NCBI RefSeq assembly: GCF_030316135.1
Contig: NZ_CP128185.1
Coordinates: 3,410,001 to 3,474,000, forward strand
Reading direction: 5' to 3'
DNA from: Aliiglaciecola sp. LCG003
GTDB taxonomy: Bacteria > Pseudomonadota > Gammaproteobacteria > Enterobacterales > Alteromonadaceae
DNA: 64,000 nt
The notes below the pieces were generated by a model that ran no database searches, was not told the DNA's origin, and saw only the letters and a program-made list of their open reading frames with translations. Shown here in pieces: positions 1 to 12,346 of the stretch (within the stretch, counting starts at the first letter, position 1; every line of letters begins with the position of its first letter). The translations under genes and the position numbers were made by a program.

Positions 1-25
1 AAGCGCCTGAATACGAAAAAGTTCA

Positions 26-54
26 TTGTATGCACAGGCGCCTTTGGGTATACT
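26..54 (+). promoter_or_regulatory. Putative sigma-70 promoter of pyrG
   Basis: A TTGTAT hexamer (26-31) and a TATACT hexamer (49-54) are separated by 17 bases and lie about 80 bases upstream of the pyrG start. The match is good at the -10 and moderate at the -35. The same stretch contains GCGCCTG (3-9) and CAGGCGC (35-41), which could form a long-loop hairpin, possibly the end of an upstream transcript. Confidence 0.4.
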
Positions 55-75
55 GTTACGCCGTCCATTAGCTGA

Positions 76-1764
<1,689 letters not shown>

Positions 1765-1789
1765 CGAATATCAGGCAGTTTAGAGTTCG

Positions 1790-1831
1790 CTACAAAAGAT
1801 AATAGATAAGTAAATCTACTCTCTTTTGTAG
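1790..1831. repeat. Long inverted repeat between pyrG and eno
   Basis: CTACAAAAGA (1790-1799) is perfectly complementary to TCTTTTGTAG (1822-1831). The loop contains a second short pair, TAGAT and ATCTA, so the whole stretch can fold as one long hairpin. No U-run follows, so it is not a standard intrinsic terminator. It may act as an RNA processing or stability element in the eno leader; that role is inference. Confidence 0.5.
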
Positions 1832-1878
1832 TGACGGGCTGACCTGTATGTATTGAATTACATTTATATTTTTAATAA

Positions 1879-3180
<1,302 letters not shown>

Positions 3181-3194
3181 TATTCTGCTCTGAT

Positions 3195-3226
3195 GTGCGG
3201 CAGACATTGTATTTTGTCTGCTGCAC
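3195..3226 (+). terminator. Hairpin downstream of eno, possible terminator
   Basis: A 12-bp stem pairs GTGCGGCAGACA (3195-3206) with TGTCTGCTGCAC (3215-3226) around an 8-base loop, with one G-U pair. It sits 15 bases after the eno stop. No U-run follows, so it may be a 3' end stabiliser or a factor-dependent stop rather than a classical terminator. Confidence 0.45.
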
Positions 3227-3262
3227 CCTTATCTGCTCCCAAATCGGGTTACATAGACTCAA

Positions 3263-3925
3263 ATGTCTGATATAAATCAGCTAATGTCAGATTCCAATCA
3301 TCAGCATCAGGTTGATATTTTCGCTAGCGACCAAAGACAGCGCCATTTTGCCGAGCTGTGTAATGCCCTGTACGAAAGAGAATTACAAGCGCTTAGCAAA
3401 AACTCAATCAGTAATGTGAGTTTGTTACAACGTCGTTTAGCGGGTCTGTCGTATCATATTAAAAATGCCGCCGACTATTTTCTCACCCAAGAAGCGCCCA
3501 TTGATGTAGATATACACAATGGCAGTTGGCAGGCCAAGCAAGCAGCTAAAAGTGTCATCACCCGTCATCAAGCTAACAAGTGCCAAGATTGGTTGGGCAA
3601 GCATGCCAGAATGGGTTTACCCGTACCGGTGTTTATATCTGATATGGGCTTAGAGACGGTGGAATTGGATTCTATTGATCGGATTGACTCAGAACGCAAG
3701 CGACTGCATGTAAATAAACATGGATGGTTCCAATTCGATGGTCAAGAACTAACTTCGGAACCTAAGGTACACTGTCAGAAAACTCTCCTTTTGCCTAACA
3801 AATTGAACATTACCGCAGCGTGTTGCGGTCACAGCTGGAATCATAAAGGCCGTACTATTCCCCGAGCATTGAGTTTACGAGAATTATTGTTAGCCACCAC
3901 GATAAACTGGAAAACCTATAAATAA
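3263..3925 (+). CDS. Hypothetical protein, 220 residues
   Basis: I do not recognise this protein. It appears soluble: no signal peptide or membrane segment is visible. The N-terminal half is helical with many Gln, His and Arg residues (for example HQHQVDIFASDQRQRHF). The C-terminal part contains ITAACCGHSWNHKGR with an adjacent Cys pair, then a helix RALSLRELLLATTINW. The ATG at 3263 is preceded by weak ribosome-binding sequence; a second Met at residue 8 is possible. It lies alone between eno and the leu operon with codon use like its neighbours, so I judge it a real lineage-specific gene of unknown role. Confidence 0.65.
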   Translation: MSDINQLMSDSNHQHQVDIFASDQRQRHFAELCNALYERELQALSKNSISNVSLLQRRLAGLSYHIKNAADYFLTQEAPIDVDIHNGSWQAKQAAKSVITRHQANKCQDWLGKHARMGLPVPVFISDMGLETVELDSIDRIDSERKRLHVNKHGWFQFDGQELTSEPKVHCQKTLLLPNKLNITAACCGHSWNHKGRTIPRALSLRELLLATTINWKTYK

Positions 3926-4003
3926 AGTGAATCGATAGGCACGGCTTATCCCGATTTTAGGTTTATTATTCCAAAGCGATATATACAAGTATGTTAACTT
4001 TAG

Positions 4004-4032
4004 TTGACGCTAGACTAGATAAACGTTACAAA
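4004..4032 (+). promoter_or_regulatory. Putative promoter of the leu leader and operon
   Basis: TTGACG (4004-4009) is followed after 17 bases by TACAAA (4027-4032), giving a plausible sigma-70 promoter. It would start transcription about 40 bases before the GTG of the leucine-rich leader peptide. Confidence 0.45.
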
Positions 4033-4077
4033 TATAGCCAGTGACTATGCATGAATTAAAACGTTGAAGAGCGCATT

Positions 4078-4143
4078 GTGAAAACATCTTTTACAGCATT
4101 ACTGAACATTCTACTCCTTCTGGCAGCGAGACTGCACGGGTAG
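4078..4143 (+). CDS. leuL: leu operon leader peptide
   Basis: A 21-codon reading frame starts at GTG 4078 with GAAGAG as Shine-Dalgarno and ends at TAG 4141-4143. The peptide is MKTSFTALLNILLLLAARLH plus a final Gly. Seven of its codons are leucine, six of them between 4099 and 4122: TTA, CTG, CTA, CTC, CTT and CTG. This is the hallmark of a transcription-attenuation leader: ribosome stalling on leucine codons when charged tRNA-Leu is short. It sits directly before the terminator that precedes leuA. Its position and codon content make the call firm although it is very short. Confidence 0.85.
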   Translation: MKTSFTALLNILLLLAARLHG

Positions 4144-4197
4144 GTTGTAAATGGTCACAACCAAATCACTAAACCCGTGCACTGCACGGGTTTTTTT
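4132..4197 (+). promoter_or_regulatory. leuABCD transcription attenuator (antiterminator and terminator)
   Basis: The 11-base word ACTGCACGGGT occurs at 4131-4141 and again at 4181-4191. The 3' copy is one arm of the terminator: AACCCGTGC (4172-4180), loop ACT, GCACGGGTT (4184-4192), with U-run 4191-4197. The 5' copy overlaps the last codons and stop of leuL and can pair with the same ACCCGTGC arm, enclosing a small hairpin GGTTGT (4143-4148) with ACAACC (4157-4162). A ribosome stalled on the leucine codons leaves the 5' copy free and antitermination follows; a ribosome at the leuL stop covers it and the terminator forms. Confidence 0.85.
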
Positions 4198-4227
4198 ATA
4201 TTTGCGAAACATAACAGGAGAGAAACG

Positions 4228-5787
4228 ATGTCAAATCTAGTCAAAATTTTCGACACCACCTTGCGCGACGGCGAACAGGCCTTGCCAGCAAGCCTCACTG
4301 TTAAAGAGAAGCTTCAAATCGCTTTTGCCCTTGAGCGACTTGGGGTGGATATTATCGAGGCCGGATTTCCAGTTTCTTCACCGGGCGATTTCGCTTCGGT
4401 ACAAACCATTGCCAAAGAAATCAAAAACGCCACTGTGTGTGGATTATCCAGAGCCTTAGACAAAGATATAGATGCCTGTGGAGAGGCGTTAAAAGTAGCA
4501 GATCATTTCCGTATTCACACCTTTATTGCAACCTCAGAAATTCATGTGGACGCAAAATTAAGAAAATCCCAACAACAAGTGGTTGATATGGCGGTTCATG
4601 CAATTAAACGGGCTCGTCGTTACACCGATGACGTTGAATTTTCCTGTGAGGATGCTGGTCGAACCCATATAGATTATCTATGTCGTATGGTGGAAGCCGC
4701 TATCCATGCTGGCGCCACCACGGTCAATATTCCCGATACCGTAGGTTACACCACGCCGACAGAATTTGGCGGTATTATCAGCAGCTTATATAACCGTGTA
4801 CCCAATATTGATAAAGCCATCATATCTGTGCATTGCCATAACGATTTAGGCCTTGCTGTGGCAAACTCATTGGCCGCCGTTGAGCAAGGTGCCAGACAAG
4901 TAGAAGCCACTATTAATGGTATTGGTGAACGGGCTGGTAATTGCTCATTAGAAGAAATCGCGATGATTTTGCAAACCCGTAGCGGTCTATTAGGTTTGCA
5001 AACCAATATAAAAAGTCAGGAAATCTCCCGTACCTCTAAATTAGTCAGTCAACTGTGCAATATGCAGGTGCAAGCCAACAAAGCCATCGTCGGCGCGAAT
5101 GCGTTTAGCCACTCATCAGGGATTCACCAAGATGGTGTACTAAAAGCACAAAATACCTATGAAATAATGACACCTGAAAGTGTCGGTATCAACAAGAACA
5201 ATTTAAATCTGACCTCTCGTTCTGGCCGCCATGTCATTAAACATCGTTTGACCGAATTGGGTTATAAAGACTCGGATTATGAGTTAGACGCCATCTATGA
5301 CGCCTTCGTGAAACTAGCTGATAAAAAAGGCCAGGTTTTCGACTATGACTTAGAAGCCCTACTATTTTTTGATCAGCAGCGCCAAGACCAAGCGCATTAC
5401 GAATTGTTATATTTGCAAGCTAACTCGGGACGAGAAATCATACCAAGTGCCACGGTTAAAATGCGTATCGGTGATATCGAGGTAACTGAATCAGCAATCG
5501 GCAACGGACCTGTCGATGCAGCTTATAATGCTATCACCAAAGCCATTGGCCATAACAAAGTAGATGTTGTTGACTTCAAACTTGATTCAAAAGGTGAAGG
5601 AGCTGATGCCCTAGCCCAGGTCAGTGTCATTGCCGAATACAATGGCCGTCGCTTTAACGGAATTGGCTTGGCCACAGATATCGTTGAGGCTGGGGTAAAA
5701 GCGCTGATATATGTACTTAATAACACACACTTAGCTGACCAAATTGATCATCAAAAGAAACAAAATGTAAACATTGCAGGGGTTTAA
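4228..5787 (+). CDS. leuA: 2-isopropylmalate synthase
   Basis: Condenses acetyl-CoA with 2-ketoisovalerate, the committed step of leucine synthesis. The 519-residue protein starts at [17 protein letters not shown]. The ATG at 4228 is chosen because it follows AGGAGAG; an in-frame ATG further upstream (4177) lies inside the attenuator terminator. Signatures are DTTLRDGEQ, the [13 protein letters not shown] metal-binding segment and GIGERAGN; the C-terminal part (about 390-519) is the LeuA allosteric domain that mediates leucine feedback. It is first in leuABCD. The stop codon abuts the leuB ATG, indicating tight co-translation. Confidence 0.97.
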   Translation: MSNLVKIFDTTLRDGEQALPASLTVKEKLQIAFALERLGVDIIEAGFPVSSPGDFASVQTIAKEIKNATVCGLSRALDKDIDACGEALKVADHFRIHTFIATSEIHVDAKLRKSQQQVVDMAVHAIKRARRYTDDVEFSCEDAGRTHIDYLCRMVEAAIHAGATTVNIPDTVGYTTPTEFGGIISSLYNRVPNIDKAIISVHCHNDLGLAVANSLAAVEQGARQVEATINGIGERAGNCSLEEIAMILQTRSGLLGLQTNIKSQEISRTSKLVSQLCNMQVQANKAIVGANAFSHSSGIHQDGVLKAQNTYEIMTPESVGINKNNLNLTSRSGRHVIKHRLTELGYKDSDYELDAIYDAFVKLADKKGQVFDYDLEALLFFDQQRQDQAHYELLYLQANSGREIIPSATVKMRIGDIEVTESAIGNGPVDAAYNAITKAIGHNKVDVVDFKLDSKGEGADALAQVSVIAEYNGRRFNGIGLATDIVEAGVKALIYVLNNTHLADQIDHQKKQNVNIAGV

Positions 5788-6900
<1,113 letters not shown>

Positions 6901-6917
6901 ATTAATAGGACAACAGT

Positions 6918-8312
6918 ATGCCGTTATCTCTATATGACAAAATTTGGCAATCCCACATTGTTGAGCAATTGGGCGAGGATAGTTTAATTTATATTGACCG
7001 TCACCTTATCCATGAAGTGACTTCACCCCAGGCATTTGCAGGCTTGAATGATAAAGGACGCAAAGTGCGTTGCCCGCACAAGACTTTCGCCACTATGGAT
7101 CATAGTATTTCCACTCGTTCCTTAGCTTTAGATGCTTGTGGTCCAGATAATCAGCTCCAGCTTCAAACCCTTGCCAACAACTGTAAAGCACACGACATTG
7201 AATTATTTCCCGTTGGCCATCAAAAGCAAGGCATAGTGCATGTGATTGCGCCAGAGTTGGGCTTGATTCAACCTGGTATGACAGTGGTGTGCGGTGATTC
7301 ACATACAGCTACCCACGGAGCCTTCGGGGCCTTAGCCTTTGGAATTGGAACCTCTCAGGTCGAGCATGTCTTTGCCACCCAAACTTTAAAGCAAAGTAAA
7401 GCCAAAAGTATGCTGGTTAATGTGGATGGTGCATTACCTGATGGGATCACCGCTAAAGATATTATCTTGGCTATCATTGGTAAAATTGGTCATGCAGGCG
7501 CAACCGGACATGTAATTGAATATGCAGGCGAAGCTATCCGTGATTTAAGCATGGAAGAGCGTATGACCATATGTAACATGAGCATCGAAGCCGGGGCTAA
7601 AGCTGGATTTATTGCGCCGGATGAGATCACATTCAATTACTTAAAGGGTCTTGAATATATTCCCAAGGGTGAAATGTGGGATGACGCGCTTAAGTATTGG
7701 AAAACCTTGTATTCAGATGACGGCGCTCAGTTTGACACTGTAGTGCAGCTAAATGCACAAGATATAATGCCGCAAGTAACTTGGGGTACCAATCCAGGTC
7801 AGGTAATTGGGGTTAATCAACCTATTCCGAATGTGGATGATTTCAGTGATCCAATTGACCGAGAGTCGGCCATCAAAGCCCTGGCATACATGGATCTTGT
7901 TCCTGGCACCAAGTTATCTGATTTGGCCGTCAATAATGTGTTTATTGGCTCATGTACTAACAGTCGTATAGAAGATCTGCGTGCAGCCGCACTAATTGCC
8001 AAAAAAGGTAAGGTGGCAGCGGGCGTAACCGCAATTGTTGTGCCTGGTTCGGTTACTGTCAAACAACAAGCCGAGCAGGAACAATTAGATAAAATTTTTA
8101 TTGAAGCTGGATTTGAATGGCGTCTACCCGGTTGTTCAATGTGCCTAGGCATGAATGATGATATTTTGAAAGCGGGTGATCGTTGCGCATCCACCAGCAA
8201 TCGCAATTTTGAAGGCCGTCAGGGCCGAGGTGCCCGTACTCACTTGGTATCACCTGCAATGGCAGCGGCCGCAGCGATTACCGGTCATTTTGTCGATGTA
8301 AGAGAACTTTAG
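6918..8312 (+). CDS. leuC: 3-isopropylmalate dehydratase large subunit
   Basis: With LeuD it isomerises 2- to 3-isopropylmalate through an aconitase-type reaction. The 464-residue subunit carries the [4Fe-4S] ligands in GSCTNSR (Cys346) and [10 protein letters not shown] (Cys406 and Cys409). The segments [16 protein letters not shown] and [16 protein letters not shown] are typical of the family. The start is preceded by AGGACAAC. It is third in the operon and 9 bases before leuD. Confidence 0.97.
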   Translation: MPLSLYDKIWQSHIVEQLGEDSLIYIDRHLIHEVTSPQAFAGLNDKGRKVRCPHKTFATMDHSISTRSLALDACGPDNQLQLQTLANNCKAHDIELFPVGHQKQGIVHVIAPELGLIQPGMTVVCGDSHTATHGAFGALAFGIGTSQVEHVFATQTLKQSKAKSMLVNVDGALPDGITAKDIILAIIGKIGHAGATGHVIEYAGEAIRDLSMEERMTICNMSIEAGAKAGFIAPDEITFNYLKGLEYIPKGEMWDDALKYWKTLYSDDGAQFDTVVQLNAQDIMPQVTWGTNPGQVIGVNQPIPNVDDFSDPIDRESAIKALAYMDLVPGTKLSDLAVNNVFIGSCTNSRIEDLRAAALIAKKGKVAAGVTAIVVPGSVTVKQQAEQEQLDKIFIEAGFEWRLPGCSMCLGMNDDILKAGDRCASTSNRNFEGRQGRGARTHLVSPAMAAAAAITGHFVDVREL

Positions 8313-8321
8313 GAGCACGTA

Positions 8322-8924
8322 ATGACAGGTTTTACCACTCACTTGGGATCTGGCGTTCCACTGGATCAAGCCAATGTAGATACCGACCAAATTATTCCAA
8401 AACAATTTCTAACTGGTGTGACACGTTCAGGCTATGGCAAACATTTATTTCACGATTGGCGTTATTTAGATCTACATGAACAGCAGCCCAATCCAGACTT
8501 TGTGTTCAATCAGCCTGAATATCAAGGGGCTAGTATTTTATTGGCCCGTGAAAACTTTGGCTGTGGATCTAGTCGCGAACATGCTCCTTGGGCGCTCGAT
8601 GATTATGGTTTCAAGGTGGTAATTGCCACCAGTTTTGCCGATATTTTTTACGGTAACTGCATTAATAATCAGTTATTACCAATCGCCTTGAATAGCGCGC
8701 AAATGGACACTTTATTTGCTCAAGTTAAGGCTAATCCGCACACCGAAATATTTATCGATTTGCCTAATCAGCGAATTAAATTCGCCGACCAAGTATTTTC
8801 ATTTGATATTGCATTGCATCACAAGACAAACTTAATCAAAGGTTTAGATGCTATAGGTCAAACCTTGGAGTTGGATGATAAAATCCTCAATTTTGAAGAA
8901 AATGCATTTGCCTGGTTAAGGTAA
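8322..8924 (+). CDS. leuD: 3-isopropylmalate dehydratase small subunit
   Basis: Swivel-domain partner of LeuC. It has the usual length of 200 residues. Motifs are [11 protein letters not shown] near residue 21 and [15 protein letters not shown] near residue 80. AGGAGCACGTA precedes the ATG closely, giving a strong ribosome-binding site. It is the last gene of the leu operon. Confidence 0.97.
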   Translation: MTGFTTHLGSGVPLDQANVDTDQIIPKQFLTGVTRSGYGKHLFHDWRYLDLHEQQPNPDFVFNQPEYQGASILLARENFGCGSSREHAPWALDDYGFKVVIATSFADIFYGNCINNQLLPIALNSAQMDTLFAQVKANPHTEIFIDLPNQRIKFADQVFSFDIALHHKTNLIKGLDAIGQTLELDDKILNFEENAFAWLR

Positions 8925-8943
8925 TTTAAGCTCACATCGTTTA

Positions 8944-8967
8944 TGGCGAGGGTAAAAACTCTCGCCA
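8944..8967 (+). terminator. Hairpin after leuD
   Basis: TGGCGAG (8944-8950) pairs with CTCGCCA (8961-8967) 20 bases after the leuD stop. The tail is AT-rich but has no clean U-run, so termination is likely but not certain. Confidence 0.5.
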
Positions 8968-9081
8968 AATATAGCGGCAAAAAATCAATTTATTGTTTTT
9001 AAGTAATATTAAGCAATGATTTGTTTATTCGTTTAGGCTAAGATCTCGTCTTATAATAAAACCTAACATGAATAATAGGTA

Positions 9082-10257
9082 ATGCTGCAAACCATCACTA
9101 TTGATGATTTGAAGCCTGGTATGTTTGTCAATGATGTTGTCGAACAAACCGGTATGCTTCGAATTAAAACTAAAGGATTAGTCAACAATTTAGCCTCAGT
9201 GCAATCACTGAAGGCGAAAGGTGTAGTGACAGTTGAGATTGATTTATCCCGCAGTAAACAAGCCACATCAGCCCCCGTGGCTAGTCAAACTCCTACGCCA
9301 GTGGAAAAACCCAAACGCTCTATTAAAGAGCAACTAAGTGCCGCCACTACCCTTTATGATGATGCATTGGACATTCAGGAACGTTTTTTTAAGCGTCTTG
9401 AAAATAACCAACCTACTTCCTTAGATGAAGTAAAGAGCCTAAGTCATAATATTATTGATTCAGTATTCGAAATGCCAAGCGCCTTATGTTGCCTTTCGAT
9501 GTTGAACAAGTCGGGGAAATACTTTTTAGAGCACTCACTTAATTGTTCCATTTTACTCACCATGTTTGCCCAGTCCCGTGGTTTTGAACCTCGCATAATA
9601 GAGGATCTCAGTTTAGCCGGTTTATTAATGGATGTTGGCATGACAAACATGCCAAAAGACATTACTCAATCAGCCAAACCACTGACTGAACTGCAACGAG
9701 ACATAGTCACTACCCACGTGGATATTGGCTTGGATTTGGTCGAGCGGTGCGGTGACATTTCAGATAATGTTAGAGATATTATCTTTAATCACCATGAGCG
9801 AATCGATGGTAGCGGTTATCCCGATTCACAAAGCAACTGCGATGTTAGCGAATTTGCCCGCATGGCTGCAATAGTAGATAGCTATGATGCTATGGTTAGC
9901 AACCGCGTATTTAAAAAAGCGGTTACCCCAACAATAGCCTTGCGAAATCTTCTCACCGACCCTGGTTATGAGCAGAAATTGGTGCAAGGATTTGTCCAAT
10001 GTTTAGGGGTTCATCCTATCGGCTCTTTGGTGAAACTCACCAATGGTAAATTATGTATTGTGATCAAGAGCAATAAAAAGTCGCCCTTGCAACCCACAGT
10101 GGCATCTTTTTATAGCACTAAATCAACATCTTATTCTGAAATTAAACATATTGATTTGAGCAAAACTGAAGCGCAAATAGAAGCCAGTGTCAGACCTGAA
10201 GAATTTGATATTAACTTGACTAAATTCTTCAAAGAAATATTTGTGAATAACGTATAG
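9082..10257 (+). CDS. HD-GYP domain protein with N-terminal DUF3391, degenerate HD motif
   Basis: HD-GYP proteins degrade cyclic di-GMP. Residues 1-55 form a DUF3391-type domain (TIDDLKPGMFVNDV, KGLV). Residues about 145-345 form the HD-GYP domain: His151, His212, HHER (237-240) and DGSGYP (242-247) are present. The position that should read HD is LLMDVGM (Met183-Asp184), and the usual Lys that follows is Met187. The first metal His is therefore missing, and catalysis may be lost or altered. It may act as a c-di-GMP sensor instead; that is inference. It is convergent with gspB, 23 bases away, and the two share the N-terminal domain. Confidence 0.85.
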   Translation: MLQTITIDDLKPGMFVNDVVEQTGMLRIKTKGLVNNLASVQSLKAKGVVTVEIDLSRSKQATSAPVASQTPTPVEKPKRSIKEQLSAATTLYDDALDIQERFFKRLENNQPTSLDEVKSLSHNIIDSVFEMPSALCCLSMLNKSGKYFLEHSLNCSILLTMFAQSRGFEPRIIEDLSLAGLLMDVGMTNMPKDITQSAKPLTELQRDIVTTHVDIGLDLVERCGDISDNVRDIIFNHHERIDGSGYPDSQSNCDVSEFARMAAIVDSYDAMVSNRVFKKAVTPTIALRNLLTDPGYEQKLVQGFVQCLGVHPIGSLVKLTNGKLCIVIKSNKKSPLQPTVASFYSTKSTSYSEIKHIDLSKTEAQIEASVRPEEFDINLTKFFKEIFVNNV

Positions 10258-10280
10258 TTGCTTATGCACAAATCGCTAGA

Positions 10281-11315
10281 TTACCAATCGGTTAACGCAT
10301 CCATACTAAATTCTTGACCTTTAAAGGTTATGATCACGTGTTGTGGCTCAATGGTCACCAAGGTCAATTCAGCATCTATCTTCTGACCTTCAAATACCCG
10401 TTTACCGTTGACTCGAACCCAACGTTCATCAGGTGAAGAGGCATACATATGGGCTGAAAAAGACATATTGGGTAATTGGGTCAGCACCCAAGCAGGTAGC
10501 TCCTCCACGGTAGGCACATCTTTTATAGGCTTGGTCTCTACCGCTACATTCTTACCCGTCTCTTGATCCAAAGACTCCATAGCATCTTGAAACTTTTTCA
10601 ATAATTCTTCCGGTATTTTAGATTCCGGCTCTGCTATTTCCGAGGTCTCTGCTGGTTTGGGACGAGTAATGGGTTGTTGCTCTATTGGTTGAGGGGCCAG
10701 TTGATTGTTGTTTGACTCAACCATCTCTAGAGCTTTTGGCATTGCATCCATAGCAGACGCTAAATCTTCAGTGTCTGCTGGGTTTTGTGTATGTAGCTGC
10801 TGATCTTGTGCTGTTGTCACGACCGCTGCAGCCGACGATTTCTGTGTAGTTTGAGTCTGGGCCGGTGTGTTGGCTAAATTAATTTCGACTAGTTGTGTCC
10901 AAGAGCTTAACGATGCTATCACCCAACCAATGCAAAAACCACCAAGCACAACCAAGGCGACCAGTCCGGCTTTTTTGCCATAATACTGCCATGCTTCGGG
11001 CAACTCTTGCACCGAAGGTAGGAAAAGGCTGCGATTAAATTGCTCTGAAATATCCTGATCAAGACTCTGATTGAAGCCACCGGTGTCTTCCAACAATTGT
11101 AGTGTTTTAGACTTAGCTATTTTTGGTTTCTTAACTTCCACTGTCATGTCTGGATCGACTTCTACTTCTTGCACCCCCATTTCGCTGAGGGCTTTAATCA
11201 TATCCTGACTGTTGACTAGTCCAGATTTTTTAATTTTGACTGGGCCGTTTTGTGCCGTCACTTTAATAATGACCATGCCTACTTTTAATTGGTCGATAGG
11301 GATTTTTTGCGTCAT
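10281..11315 (-). CDS. gspB: GspB-like type II secretion assembly protein with N-terminal DUF3391-like domain
   Basis: GspB/ExeB works with the GspA/ExeA ATPase to place the type II secretin in the cell wall. Three parts are visible. Residues 1-55 resemble the N-terminus of the neighbouring HD-GYP protein (24 of 54 identical by eye, without gaps). A single membrane helix spans about 117-135 (GLVALVVLGGFCIGWVIAS). A Gln- and Pro-rich periplasmic linker leads to a T2SSB domain at about 274-344 with the pattern W-V-VNGKRVFEGQ and FKGQEFSMD. It starts one base after the gspA-like stop, so the two are co-translated. Confidence 0.8.
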   Translation of the reverse strand: MTQKIPIDQLKVGMVIIKVTAQNGPVKIKKSGLVNSQDMIKALSEMGVQEVEVDPDMTVEVKKPKIAKSKTLQLLEDTGGFNQSLDQDISEQFNRSLFLPSVQELPEAWQYYGKKAGLVALVVLGGFCIGWVIASLSSWTQLVEINLANTPAQTQTTQKSSAAAVVTTAQDQQLHTQNPADTEDLASAMDAMPKALEMVESNNNQLAPQPIEQQPITRPKPAETSEIAEPESKIPEELLKKFQDAMESLDQETGKNVAVETKPIKDVPTVEELPAWVLTQLPNMSFSAHMYASSPDERWVRVNGKRVFEGQKIDAELTLVTIEPQHVIITFKGQEFSMDALTDW

Positions 11316-11316
11316 G

Positions 11317-12219
11317 TTAAGCCCCTACCCAATAACCGACGGCTGCTGAAACAGCAAAGCACGCAGTTAGGATTAATGTCCACTGCTTACCCTGACGATG
11401 CCTAACGACATCATCACCAAGAATTTGCCTGGCGGCAGCTATAAAAATATGCCTTTTCACAATCGGGTGCTGTTTGGTGAAGGTTAAGGTTAATGCGCGA
11501 TCGCACAACAAATTAATCACCCGAGGAATTCCACCGGTAATTTGATAAATAGCTTGTATAGTAGCGGGACTAAAAATCCGTTCATGGCCGCCGGCCACGG
11601 ACAACCTATGGACAATATAATTTTTCACTTCAGGCCCAGATAAAGGTAAAAGGTGATACCGTGCGGTGATCCTTTGGGCTAATTGCCGTAATTCGTTGCG
11701 CTTTAGTAATTGTTGCAATTCAGGCTGGCCAATCAAAACTACTTTAAGCAACTTTTCACGATTTGTTTCGAGATTGGTTAGTAAGCGAAGCTGTTCCAAT
11801 ACCTCTGGTAACAGATGCTGCGCTTCATCGACGATAAGTACGGTATTAATGCCGTTGTGATGATTGGTGGTCAGCTTATCTAGTATTTTATCGGTGAAAT
11901 ACTTTAGGCTAGCTTGCTTTTTCAAATAGCGAATTTTCAGTTCATCGCAAATAGAGGCAAGTAACTCGATGGCGGATAAGGTTGGATTGAGGATCATGGC
12001 CACCTGGGTGTTGTCAGGCAATTGTTGTAATAACTTGCGTGAAACTGTAGTTTTTCCGGTGCCAACTTCCCCCGTCAACATCACAAACCCGCCACTTTCA
12101 CGCAAACCAAAAATCAAATGGGCTAGCGCTTCTTTGTGTCGCGGGCTCATATATAAATAGTCTGGGTTAGGGGCGATGGAAAAAGGATTATCCGATAATC
12201 CAAAATAATTTAAGTACAT
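11317..12219 (-). CDS. gspA: GspA/ExeA-type AAA ATPase, short form
   Basis: Membrane-anchored ATPase of the ExeA/MshM family. Walker A is GEVGTGKT (50-57) and Walker B is VLIVDEAQ (127-134); the start YFGLSDNPFSIAPNPDYLYMS is typical of ExeA. A C-terminal membrane helix lies at about 282-299. At 300 residues it lacks the periplasmic peptidoglycan-binding region that extends ExeA to more than 500 residues. MshM-like ATPases are similarly short, but the adjacent T2SSB-domain gene favours the GspA role. It is first of a two-gene operon and divergent from cca. Confidence 0.78.
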   Translation of the reverse strand: MYLNYFGLSDNPFSIAPNPDYLYMSPRHKEALAHLIFGLRESGGFVMLTGEVGTGKTTVSRKLLQQLPDNTQVAMILNPTLSAIELLASICDELKIRYLKKQASLKYFTDKILDKLTTNHHNGINTVLIVDEAQHLLPEVLEQLRLLTNLETNREKLLKVVLIGQPELQQLLKRNELRQLAQRITARYHLLPLSGPEVKNYIVHRLSVAGGHERIFSPATIQAIYQITGGIPRVINLLCDRALTLTFTKQHPIVKRHIFIAAARQILGDDVVRHRQGKQWTLILTACFAVSAAVGYWVGA

Positions 12220-12346
12220 GTTTTAACTAAGCCAATCCATATTTGCGAAGAATAAGGTAACACTAATTGAAGTGATGTCAAAGACTGCATTTTAGCCGAT
12301 GTTAAGGCATAATATTAGCGATATATTAATCAGCATTATTTGGGCT

